A DNA stretch of 5,895 nt from Polyangiaceae bacterium. GTDB lineage: Bacteria > Myxococcota_A > Polyangia > Polyangiales > Polyangiaceae. The stretch lies in NCBI GenBank assembly GCA_025934595.1, contig JAICXU010000236.1:1-5895 (forward strand). Direction: 5' to 3'. The position numbers and the translations under genes were made by a program. The notes under the pieces were generated by a model. It saw nothing but the letters and a program-made list of their open reading frames with translations, did not search any database and was not told the origin of the DNA. This document shows positions 1-4,693 of the stretch, piece by piece (position 1 is the stretch's first letter; each line of letters starts with the position of its first letter).

Positions 1-145
1 CGCGCGACGACGAGAGCCCTCGTCCCGGCGGCTTCGCGAACGGAGTCTGAAACGGCCGGCCCGCTCCTCCGCTGACGAGATGAGGAATGGAATTGGCGAG
101 GAAAATTCCGCCGAAAAAATACGAAACGATGTGGGTCCAGATCAC
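1..145 (-). CDS. Small integral membrane protein, partial (C-terminus beyond left edge)
   Basis: The minus strand is open from here through position 1. The visible part is one hydrophobic helix (reading IVSYFFGGIFLANSIPHLVSG without its first H) followed by a GRPFQTPFAKPPGRGLSS stretch. This helix, then the G-RPF-(Q/P)-(S/T)PFA-PPG-GLSS loop, is what I recall of a family of roughly 120-150-residue bacterial membrane proteins of unknown function. The remaining helices would lie outside the window. I chose the GTG at 145-143 because it gives the short N-terminus usual for that family. The in-frame ATGs at 208 and 199 would add a poorly conserved-looking leader with an AGA codon, which is unusual here, and would leave only 17-26 nt before the divergent start at 226. 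A TATCCT box lies 6 nt before the GTG. The coding call is fairly sure; the start is not. No function can be assigned. Confidence 0.7.
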   Translation of the reverse strand, partial: MIWTHIVSYFFGGIFLANSIPHLVSGGAGRPFQTPFAKPPGRGLSSSR

Positions 146-225
146 GTGGCGAGGATACGCGAGCGGGCCGCCTCCGATCGTCTTCTCCTCTCCTCTCATG
201 TCGCGCATCTCGTAGACTCTCCGCC
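146..225. promoter_or_regulatory. Divergent promoter region between the membrane protein and the DHFR-like gene
   Basis: These 80 nt separate two divergent starts. On the plus strand TAGACT (213-218) ends 7 nt before the ATG at 226. On the minus strand TATCCT (157-152) ends 6 nt before the GTG at 145. Both fit a TANNNT -10 box, and at that distance transcription would begin at or next to the start codon. Neither start has a convincing Shine-Dalgarno sequence, and no clear -35 box is visible. The middle holds a pyrimidine-rich run (plus strand 181-196). If the membrane protein really starts at 208 or 199, part of this region is coding. Confidence 0.35.
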
Positions 226-780
226 ATGGGCCTTCTCACCTTCGCTCTCAACGTGACGCTCGACGGCTGCATCGATCACACGCAGGGGATCGTGGACGAC
301 GAGCTACTCGATTATTGGACCGCGCTCATGGATCAGGGCGGCGCGATGCTCTTCGGCCGCAACACCTACGAGCTGATGGAAGAGGCGTGGCCCCCGGTCG
401 CTCGCGACGAAAAAGCGCCGCGCGTGATGCGCGAGTGGGCCTCGAAGCTCGAGGCGAAGACGAAGTACGTCGTGTCGCGCTCGCGCAGCGATTTTCCGTG
501 GCAGAACACGATTCGCGTGGAGGGCGATCTTCGCGAGGCGATCCTCGCGCTGAAAGACAAGACCGCGCGCGGCCTTCTCGTGGGAGCGCCGAAGCTCTCC
601 GCAGCGCTCGAGGAGCTCGGGCTCATCGACGAGTACCGCATCGTCATTCATCCGGTCGTGAGCGGCCGCGGGCCGACGCTCTTTCATGGTCTCTCGAGCC
701 GGCGGGAGCTCGAGCTCGTCGCGACGCGGCGCTTCGCGTCCGGCGTGATGGAGCTGCACCTTCGTCGCAAAGCGAATTGA
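226..780 (+). CDS. Dihydrofolate reductase-like (RibD C-terminal domain) protein
   Basis: This 184-residue protein has the single-domain RibD_C / DHFR-like fold of the YyaP/YwjB type, which normally runs 170-200 residues, so it is full length. Visible signatures are the N-terminal strand and nucleotide-pocket motif VTLDGCID (10-17), LFGRNTYELM (42-51), the glycine-containing LLVGAPKLSAALEELGLIDE (117-136), and the final strand IHPVVSGRGPTLF (141-153). Family members are presumed NAD(P)H-binding reductases, but most have no known substrate. It is not a housekeeping FolA and not RibD proper, since the deaminase domain is absent. The ATG at 226 is the only sensible start: the conserved strand begins within five residues of it. 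It lacks a Shine-Dalgarno sequence but follows a TAGACT box by 7 nt. The downstream YdeI-family gene begins 15 nt after its stop, so the two are probably co-transcribed. Cytoplasmic; specific role unknown. Confidence 0.9.
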   Translation: MGLLTFALNVTLDGCIDHTQGIVDDELLDYWTALMDQGGAMLFGRNTYELMEEAWPPVARDEKAPRVMREWASKLEAKTKYVVSRSRSDFPWQNTIRVEGDLREAILALKDKTARGLLVGAPKLSAALEELGLIDEYRIVIHPVVSGRGPTLFHGLSSRRELELVATRRFASGVMELHLRRKAN

Positions 781-795
781 GCGAGGCGAGCCCCG

Positions 796-1371
796 ATGGA
801 AATGGCCTATGGCGATCGATGGAAGAAGGAGATCGCGGCGATGCAGCGCGTGCTCGCCGGCTTCGACATGATCGAAGAATGCAAGTGGGGAAAGCCCACG
901 TACACGGCCGAGGGAAAGAACATCGTCATTCTCATCGGCTTCAAGGAGTACTTCGCGCTCGCGTTTGCTCGCGGCGCCCTTCTCGCCGATGCGAAGAAGC
1001 TGCTCGTGCAGCTCGGTCAAACGCAGTCCGGGCGCGTGATGAAATTCACGAGCGTGAAGGACATCCGAGCGAACGAAGCGACCATCAAAGCCTACGTGCG
1101 CGAAGCGATCGGCATCGCGAAGCTCGGGCTGCGCGTCGCGCCGAAAAAGACGTCGGACTTCGTCGTGCCCGCGGAGCTCACGGCGCGCTTCGAGAAGGAC
1201 ACGCGCTTGAAGAAAGCGTTCGACGCGCTCACGCCGGGAAGGCAGCGAAGCTGGCTCTATCACATCGCCCAGGCGAAACGGCCCGCGACGCGCGAGGCGC
1301 GCATCGACAAAGCGAAGCCCGTCATTCTCGCGGGGCGAGGATTTCTCGAGAGGCGCTCAGGCGCTCTCTGA
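796..1371 (+). CDS. YdeI/OmpD-associated family protein (DUF1801 + YdeI C-terminal domain)
   Basis: A 191-residue cytoplasmic protein with the two-part layout of this family. An N-terminal DUF1801-like domain (about 8-110) carries EECKWGKPTY (27-36) and the following IVILIGFKEYFALAF strand. A C-terminal YdeI/OmpD-associated segment (about 125-183) carries LTPGRQRSWLYHIAQAKRPA (145-164) and then the TREARI...KPVILAGRGF stretch. Length matches the family. E. coli YdeI has been linked to stress and antimicrobial-peptide tolerance, but the molecular activity is unknown and should not be assumed here. ATG 796 is preferred over ATG 802 because the purine-rich GCGAGGCGAG (781-790) sits at ribosome-binding distance. 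The gene lies 15 nt behind the DHFR-like gene, probably in one operon. Its last codons contain an 8-bp tandem repeat that may have altered the C-terminus. Confidence 0.9.
   Translation: MEMAYGDRWKKEIAAMQRVLAGFDMIEECKWGKPTYTAEGKNIVILIGFKEYFALAFARGALLADAKKLLVQLGQTQSGRVMKFTSVKDIRANEATIKAYVREAIGIAKLGLRVAPKKTSDFVVPAELTARFEKDTRLKKAFDALTPGRQRSWLYHIAQAKRPATREARIDKAKPVILAGRGFLERRSGAL
1351..1366 (+). repeat. 8-bp tandem repeat at the 3' end of the YdeI-family gene
   Basis: AGGCGCTC occurs twice in direct succession (1351-1358 and 1359-1366), just before the TGA at 1369-1371. It encodes the final RRSGAL region. Eight is not a multiple of three, so gain or loss of one copy shifts the frame. With a single copy the frame would continue past the present stop. 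Confidence 0.6.
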
Positions 1372-1470
1372 CGACGGAACGTCGGCCTATCGGCGCACCG
1401 ACGGTGGTCTCGACGCCGAGCCCGGACGGCAAGTCTCACCGCTCTCCGGCCCGACGCGCGCGACGTGGTC

Positions 1471-1488
1471 GTGGCACACGCGTGCCAC
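1471..1488. other. 7-bp stem hairpin in the intergenic region
   Basis: GTGGCAC (1471-1477) and GTGCCAC (1482-1488) are perfect reverse complements around the 4-nt loop ACGC. In RNA this would be a stable GC-rich hairpin. A short T run (TTTT, 1500-1503) follows about 11 nt later, too far for a classical intrinsic terminator of the upstream genes. It could be a weak terminator, an mRNA-stabilising 3' hairpin or a regulator site. Confidence 0.5.
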
Positions 1489-1498
1489 CCGAGCTCTC

Positions 1499-1514
1499 GT
1501 TTTCTCGAGAAAAC
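1499..1514. promoter_or_regulatory. Perfect 16-bp palindrome, candidate operator
   Basis: GTTTTCTCGAGAAAAC is identical to its own reverse complement over all 16 bases and has no loop. It lies 41 nt before the lipoprotein start codon, in locally AT-rich sequence within a very GC-rich region. A gapless palindrome is a poor RNA hairpin but a good binding site for a dimeric repressor. The regulator is unknown and no regulator gene lies in the window. Operator function is inference. Confidence 0.4.
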
Positions 1515-1555
1515 AAGCCCTGTGCGAGCGGCGCGCGCGTTGCTCATGAAGCGGC

Positions 1556-1921
1556 ATGATCTATCGCAAGGCGCCTCGTCGCCCGGTTCGTCTTCTCCTT
1601 AAAGTGGCTGCCGTCTCGACTCTTGCCGTCGCGGGCGCGTGTGGCGGCGTCGTCGACGACAATCAGCTTCACGGTATGGTGTGCAATTCGGATGGCACCT
1701 CGTGTGGTCCCGAGCACGACGACGCCGGCGCCGGAGGCGGGCTCGTCGACTCCGGCAGCAATCCGTGCGCGCAAGGCTGCGGGCTCGTCCCGAGCACCTA
1801 CGACGGCGGCGACGATGCCGACGTGCCGGGCGACGCGGGCGTCATCGGAGTCGTGGTCAATCTGGACAGCGGCGAGGATGACGATGCGGCGGTCGTCGTC
1901 GGCGTGGTACCGCATCGGTAA
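1556..1921 (+). CDS. Small acidic cysteine-containing lipoprotein, function unknown
   Basis: A 121-residue precursor with a basic N-terminus (RKAPRRPVR, 4-12), a hydrophobic core (LLLKVAAVSTLAVAG, 13-27) and a lipobox-like AGAC ending at Cys29, so signal peptidase II processing and lipid anchoring are predicted. Position -3 is Ala rather than the usual Leu/Val, so the lipobox is acceptable but not ideal. The mature part is about 93 residues, rich in Asp and Gly, with four further cysteines (C43, C50, C71, C75) that could form two disulfides in the periplasm. The rest looks low-complexity (DDAGAGGG, YDGGDDADVPGDAG) and ends in a Val-rich tail. I recognise no domain. Similar Asp/Gly-rich lipoproteins are common in myxobacteria. 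The ferritin-like gene starts 2 nt after the stop, so the two should be co-expressed. The acidic run might bind cations, but that is speculation. Confidence 0.75.
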   Translation: MIYRKAPRRPVRLLLKVAAVSTLAVAGACGGVVDDNQLHGMVCNSDGTSCGPEHDDAGAGGGLVDSGSNPCAQGCGLVPSTYDGGDDADVPGDAGVIGVVVNLDSGEDDDAAVVVGVVPHR

Positions 1922-1923
1922 CC

Positions 1924-2754
1924 ATGAAGGCGCCGTTCGAGATCGAGTGGATGGGCGGACCCGCCGAGCATTGCTTTCGCAAAGCGCGTCCGAGCACCGA
2001 GTCGCTCCCGTGGGGCACCGTCGACACGTCGAAGTTCTCGGCGGCCGCGCTCGACATGGCGCGCGCGTCGTGGACCGAGGTCGCGATCAACGAGTATCGC
2101 GCCGTCGCGTCCTTCGCCGAGGTGCTCCGTGCGCTCGTCGACACGAAGGCGCCGCTCGATTTGATCGGAATGACGAGTGATTTTCTCGCCGACGAATGCT
2201 CGCACGTCGAGATCGCGAGCCGCATGGCGATGGAGCTCGGCGGCGCGGTCGAGCGAATGGTCGACCTCGATCGCTTCGCAGTGCGACCGCGGACGGCGAA
2301 CGCCTTTCAACGCGCGAACGAGCTCGTGCTCCGTGTGAGCTGCGTCGCAGAGGCGTTCGCGGGCGGAACGGCGACCGTCAGCTACGGTCGCACGACCCAC
2401 GAGCTTCCGCGGCAAGCGTACGAGACGATCCTCCGCGATGAATCGCGTCACCGCAGGATGGGCGGCATCTATCTCGAGTGGGCGCTCGAAAAAATGGACG
2501 AGAAAGAAGTCGAGCGTCTCGGCGACGTCCTCTTCGATGCGCTGAAGAGCGTCGCGCCATTTTGGAAATCGCCGTCGAAGAAACGAAGCGCGCCGGACGC
2601 GGCGACGCAGGACGAGCTGCAAGCGCTCGGTTGGCTACCCTCGTCGACGTTCGCGGAGGTTGCGCGCGAGGTCGTCTTGCGCGACATCGTCGAGCCGCTC
2701 GCGACCGTGGGCATCACGATCAGCGAAGAAGAGCGAGCCCACCTTTTCGGGTGA
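1924..2754 (+). CDS. Ferritin-like superfamily di-iron protein
   Basis: A 276-residue soluble protein that shows the complete ferritin-like ligand pattern: E57 in helix 1 (NEYRAVASFAE), E91-x-x-H94 in helix 2 (ADECSHVE), E143 in helix 3 (VAEAFAGG) and E173-x-x-H176 in helix 4 (RDESRHRRMGG). The E-to-ExxH spacings of 34 and 30 residues match the two-helix repeats of this superfamily. It lacks the extra histidine four residues before the second ExxH that AurF-type N-oxygenases use (I169 here), so AurF-like chemistry is less likely. The N-terminal 40 residues and the C-terminal 75 (including a polar KSPSKKRSAP linker near 215) are extensions I cannot assign. An O2- or peroxide-activating di-iron site is well supported; the substrate is unknown. 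No signal peptide. It starts 2 nt after the lipoprotein stop with no separate ribosome site, suggesting translational coupling. Confidence 0.85.
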   Translation: MKAPFEIEWMGGPAEHCFRKARPSTESLPWGTVDTSKFSAAALDMARASWTEVAINEYRAVASFAEVLRALVDTKAPLDLIGMTSDFLADECSHVEIASRMAMELGGAVERMVDLDRFAVRPRTANAFQRANELVLRVSCVAEAFAGGTATVSYGRTTHELPRQAYETILRDESRHRRMGGIYLEWALEKMDEKEVERLGDVLFDALKSVAPFWKSPSKKRSAPDAATQDELQALGWLPSSTFAEVAREVVLRDIVEPLATVGITISEEERAHLFG

Positions 2755-2804
2755 GATCCCCCAAATCGCCGGCTTCAGCGGCTCAGGGGGAGGTAACCGA
2801 TCTC
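2753..2804. terminator. Nested inverted repeat after the ferritin-like gene, possible terminator
   Basis: GAGATC (2753-2758) pairs with GATCTC (2799-2804), CCCC (2759-2762) with GGGG (within 2786-2790), and GCCG (2768-2771) with CGGC (2779-2782). The arms could fold into an interrupted GC-rich hairpin starting at the stop codon. There is no U-tract, so if this ends transcription it is not a textbook intrinsic terminator. Confidence 0.35.
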
Positions 2805-2811
2805 AGCCACC

Positions 2812-2817
2812 TAGGAT
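2812..2817 (+). promoter_or_regulatory. Possible -10 box for the secreted beta-rich protein gene
   Basis: TAGGAT fits TANNNT and matches the -10 consensus at several positions. It lies 17 nt before the GTG start at 2835, which would give a leader of about 10 nt. No recognisable -35 is seen. A CACGG-CA-CCGTG dyad (2826-2837) overlaps the start codon and could be an operator, or chance. Confidence 0.25.
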
Positions 2818-2834
2818 GTGCTAATCACGGCACC

Positions 2835-3413
2835 GTGAAATTCGTCACGAGCGCGATGACCGCTGGCGCGGTGCTTCTCGCCGCCGGCTCCGCGCGTGCC
2901 GATATTTCCTCGTGGCTCGCGATTGGCGGCGGCTACGGCATCGAGCGCAATCCGGTGCATTCGTCGAGCGACAGCGCGGGTGCGTTCAGCGCATCGCTCG
3001 GCGTCGGAAGCTCGCCGCGAAAAGCGATCGTCGTCGGCGGAGTGTTCCGAACCGTCACCTACTTCGAGCTCGGCACCGACGTCGGGATCGCCGCGCGTTT
3101 CGCGAGCGGCGGATTCGCACGCGGACAGTGGGGAGGCGCGTTCGATCTCGGCGTGCTCGCGAGGCCGTGGCGCGACGGACAATACGGACGCTATCCGTTG
3201 CAAGGCGTCTTCACGATCGGCGCACCGTGGGGTCTCGAGCTCGGGCTCGGCGTGCAAGCGGTGAATCTCGGAGGCAATCCCCAAACGCTCGGCGGCTTCA
3301 GCGTGCTCGAGATCGATCTGCTCCGGCTCACGGTGATGCGACAAGGCAAGACGGACGCGAGCTGGTGGAACGCATCGCCCGCGGGCGGACACTTGGACGA
3401 GCCGGAGAGGTAA
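2835..3413 (+). CDS. Secreted glycine-rich, beta-rich protein, probably periplasmic or outer membrane
   Basis: Starting at the GTG at 2835 gives 192 residues beginning MKFVTSAMTAGAVLLAAGSA (the GTG read as Met), a good Sec signal peptide with an A20-R21-A22 type I cleavage site before D23. This signal decides the start: the frame is open upstream, but that part is not protein-like. The mature ~170 residues contain alternating polar/apolar segments with many Gly and aromatic residues, such as LAIGGGYGIE, YFELGTDVGIAARFASGG, WGGAFDLGVLARPW, GLELGLGVQAV and FSVLEIDLLRLTVM. This suggests 8 or so amphipathic strands, as in small outer-membrane beta-barrels. No catalytic motif or cysteine is visible. 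I do not recognise a named family; the barrel is inferred from pattern only. It stands alone between the ferritin-like gene and a convergent hydrolase gene. Confidence 0.8.
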   Translation: MKFVTSAMTAGAVLLAAGSARADISSWLAIGGGYGIERNPVHSSSDSAGAFSASLGVGSSPRKAIVVGGVFRTVTYFELGTDVGIAARFASGGFARGQWGGAFDLGVLARPWRDGQYGRYPLQGVFTIGAPWGLELGLGVQAVNLGGNPQTLGGFSVLEIDLLRLTVMRQGKTDASWWNASPAGGHLDEPER

Positions 3414-3415
3414 GA

Positions 3416-3464
3416 CCGAGGCCTCGACCTCGGCCCGAGATCTAGGCGGCTTTTTCGGTTTTTT
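3416..3464 (+). terminator. Candidate terminator between convergent genes
   Basis: Two hairpins follow the TAA at 3411-3413. CCGAGG (3416-3421) pairs with CCTCGG (3428-3433). CCGAGA (3435-3440) pairs, with one G-T pair, with TTTCGG (3453-3458), followed directly by TTTTTT (3459-3464). The second has terminator form for the plus strand, with a weak 6-bp stem, and lies partly inside the 3' end of the convergent hydrolase gene. On the minus strand the first hairpin could end the hydrolase mRNA, but it lacks a T run. Confidence 0.4.
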
Positions 3465-4140
3465 GCATCACCCGCGCGAGCACGATGCGCGCGACTTCGT
3501 TGTCGTAGAGCAGCGTGTTGTGTCCGCGGTGACGGAGCACGATGCGATCGCCGTGCGCGAAGAACGCGCTCTCGACGGGGAAGACGAGCTTGTCGGCGGT
3601 GCCGATGATCGACGTGTGAGGAACGTCCGCGCGCGCGGTGGCGCGCATGCGGGCGAGGAGCTCGCTGTCGGGATGCAGATCGGCGCCGACGAAATACGGA
3701 AAGAACGAGGCTGCCTTCGCGCCGCCGAACGGCGTAGCGAGCGAGATCGTCTGCACGACGCGCTGGTAGCCGCCGAGCTCGTCGACGTAATAGCGAGAGA
3801 CGAGACCGCCAAGGCTGTGGCCGACGAGATGCACGCGGGTCGTGCGCGGAATTTTGTCGACGAGCTTCGCGAGCGAGAGCGCGATGCGGCGCACTCCGAC
3901 GCCCGGAAGATGCGTGAACGTCGACGAGTGAATGCCTTCGGCGTCGAGACGTTTGCGAAGCGGACGAAAGACGCCCGCCGTCGCCATGAATCCGTGCACG
4001 AGCACGACGACGTCTTCACCGTCATTCGGCGCCGGCACGATCGGCGAGATGTCGAGCGGCCACGCTACGGCTTCGCGCAGCGTAGAGATGGCCTCGACCC
4101 CCAACCATCGACTTCGTTGCAACCGAGGCATGCGAACCAT
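3442..4140 (-). CDS. Alpha/beta-hydrolase, lipase/esterase-like
   Basis: From the ATG at 4140-4138 this is a 232-residue protein with the alpha/beta-hydrolase order: oxyanion strand VVVLVHGF (44-51), nucleophile elbow GHSLGG with Ser109, ATPFGG (135-140) typical of triacylglycerol-lipase/PGAP1-like members, acid Asp183 in IIGTADKLVFP, and His207 in RHRGHNTLLYD. The whole triad is present, so it should be an active serine hydrolase for an ester or lipid substrate that the sequence does not define. No signal peptide is evident, so it is probably cytoplasmic or membrane-associated via the N-terminal 35 residues. The frame is open to 4281, but that extension lies in the divergent thioesterase gene and reads as non-protein-like sequence. 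ATG 4131 is an alternative start. It diverges from the thioesterase, and the two may share control. Confidence 0.88.
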   Translation of the reverse strand: MVRMPRLQRSRWLGVEAISTLREAVAWPLDISPIVPAPNDGEDVVVLVHGFMATAGVFRPLRKRLDAEGIHSSTFTHLPGVGVRRIALSLAKLVDKIPRTTRVHLVGHSLGGLVSRYYVDELGGYQRVVQTISLATPFGGAKAASFFPYFVGADLHPDSELLARMRATARADVPHTSIIGTADKLVFPVESAFFAHGDRIVLRHRGHNTLLYDNEVARIVLARVMQKTEKAA

Positions 4141-4204
4141 CTCAACAATGAAAGAAGCATGATTCGTGCGCGATTTTCCAATTTTCCGGTGGTATATACC
4201 GGCG
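4141..4204. promoter_or_regulatory. Divergent promoter/operator region between hydrolase and thioesterase
   Basis: This AT-rich 64-nt gap contains GGTATATACC (4191-4200), a perfect 10-bp palindrome. It sits inside a second, wider dyad, CCGGT (4186-4190) with ACCGG (4198-4202). It is preceded by two copies of ATTTTCC (4173-4179, 4181-4187). TATATA (4193-4198) reads as a -10 box on both strands. For the plus strand it ends 6 nt before the GTG at 4205, implying a leaderless mRNA. For the minus strand it would give a leader of about 45 nt. The symmetry would also suit a dimeric repressor blocking both promoters. No clear -35 is visible in either direction. Confidence 0.45.
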
Positions 4205-4693
4205 GTGGCGCTTTCTCCCATCTTCTCGCACATCATCGAGGTGGGCGATTCCGATATCGATTTCCTCGGGCACGCGAGCAATCTCTCGTATTTGCGCTGG
4301 GTGCAGGACGTGGCAATTGCGCACTCTGCGGCGGTTGGCCTCGATTACGAAGCCTACAAAAAGATGGGCGGCGTCTTCTTCATCCGCCGTCACGAGATCG
4401 ATTATCTGCGTCCAGCTCTACGCGGCGACCAGCTCGAGGTGCGAACGTGGGTCGACAGCGCGATGGCGGCGAAGACCGACCGACGCACCGAAGTGCGCCG
4501 CGCCGGCGACGGCATGGTGCTCGCGAAGGCTTCGACGATTTGGGGCTTCGTCGAGATCGTGAAAGGCCGGCCCGTGCGCATTCCGGAGATCGTGCGCGTC
4601 GCATTCACGGCGCCTGACGAAGTGGCGGCGCGTATCGAAGTCGCGCGCATGCTCGGCGAAATCGGACGAACGAAAGAGAGCGGAGACGCATGA
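4205..4693 (+). CDS. Hot-dog-fold acyl-CoA thioesterase (4HBT/YbgC-like)
   Basis: A 162-residue single hot-dog domain. The N-terminal signature is FSHIIEVGDSDIDFLGHASN (7-26) followed by LSYLRW; Asp19 lies where the catalytic Asp of 4-hydroxybenzoyl-CoA thioesterase falls. Also visible are the central-helix region ending YEAYKKMGGVFFIRRHEIDY (48-67), the turn RPALRGDQLEV (69-79) and the later strands ending near ASTIWGFVEI. Expected reaction: hydrolysis of an acyl-CoA (or acyl-ACP) to free acid and thiol, in the cytoplasm, as a homotetramer or homodimer by family analogy; the acyl group is unknown. GTG 4205 is preferred over GTG 4166 because it begins a few residues before the first conserved strand, as is usual, and because the longer version would run through the TATATA box. 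The stop overlaps the TPR gene start (ATGA). Confidence 0.88.
   Translation: MALSPIFSHIIEVGDSDIDFLGHASNLSYLRWVQDVAIAHSAAVGLDYEAYKKMGGVFFIRRHEIDYLRPALRGDQLEVRTWVDSAMAAKTDRRTEVRRAGDGMVLAKASTIWGFVEIVKGRPVRIPEIVRVAFTAPDEVAARIEVARMLGEIGRTKESGDA

Larger units (their letters stand above)
1372..1555. other. Gene-free interval with three dyad-symmetric elements
   Basis: No reading frame in these 184 nt looks coding. They hold three inverted repeats: CGTCGG/CCGACG (1380-1385 and 1398-1403, 12-nt loop), the GTGGCAC hairpin at 1471-1488, and the perfect palindrome at 1499-1514. The interval must contain whatever ends the DHFR-like/YdeI unit and starts the lipoprotein/ferritin-like unit. I see no clear -35/-10 pair. 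The only sequence resembling a ribosome site before the ATG at 1556 is a weak GAAGCGG (1549-1554 region). Confidence 0.6.

Noticed and set aside
304..1263. 319-codon open frame on the minus strand
   Set aside because: It lies antisense to two well-supported plus-strand genes, is extremely Arg/His/Glu-rich and has no recognisable domain; open frames like this are common opposite GC-rich genes.
315..1559. 414-codon open frame on the plus strand
   Set aside because: Arg/Ala/Ser-dominated sequence that spans two recognised genes and their gap in another frame; no domain, so a shadow of GC-rich coding.
1798..2622. 274-codon minus-strand frame opposite the ferritin-like gene
   Set aside because: The opposite strand carries an intact di-iron motif set; this frame is basic, low in diversity and shows no motif.
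2478..2834. Upstream extension of the secreted beta-rich protein
   Set aside because: The extension overlaps the ferritin-like gene, is Arg-rich, and would bury a good signal peptide that begins at the GTG at 2835.
4141..4281. N-terminal extension of the hydrolase to position 4281
   Set aside because: It would overlap the thioesterase start and the divergent control region and adds no hydrolase-like sequence; ATG 4140 gives a normal length.
3463..4617. 384-codon plus-strand frame opposite the hydrolase
   Set aside because: The minus strand has a full Ser-Asp-His hydrolase here; the plus frame is Arg/Glu/His-rich without domains and also cuts through the thioesterase.
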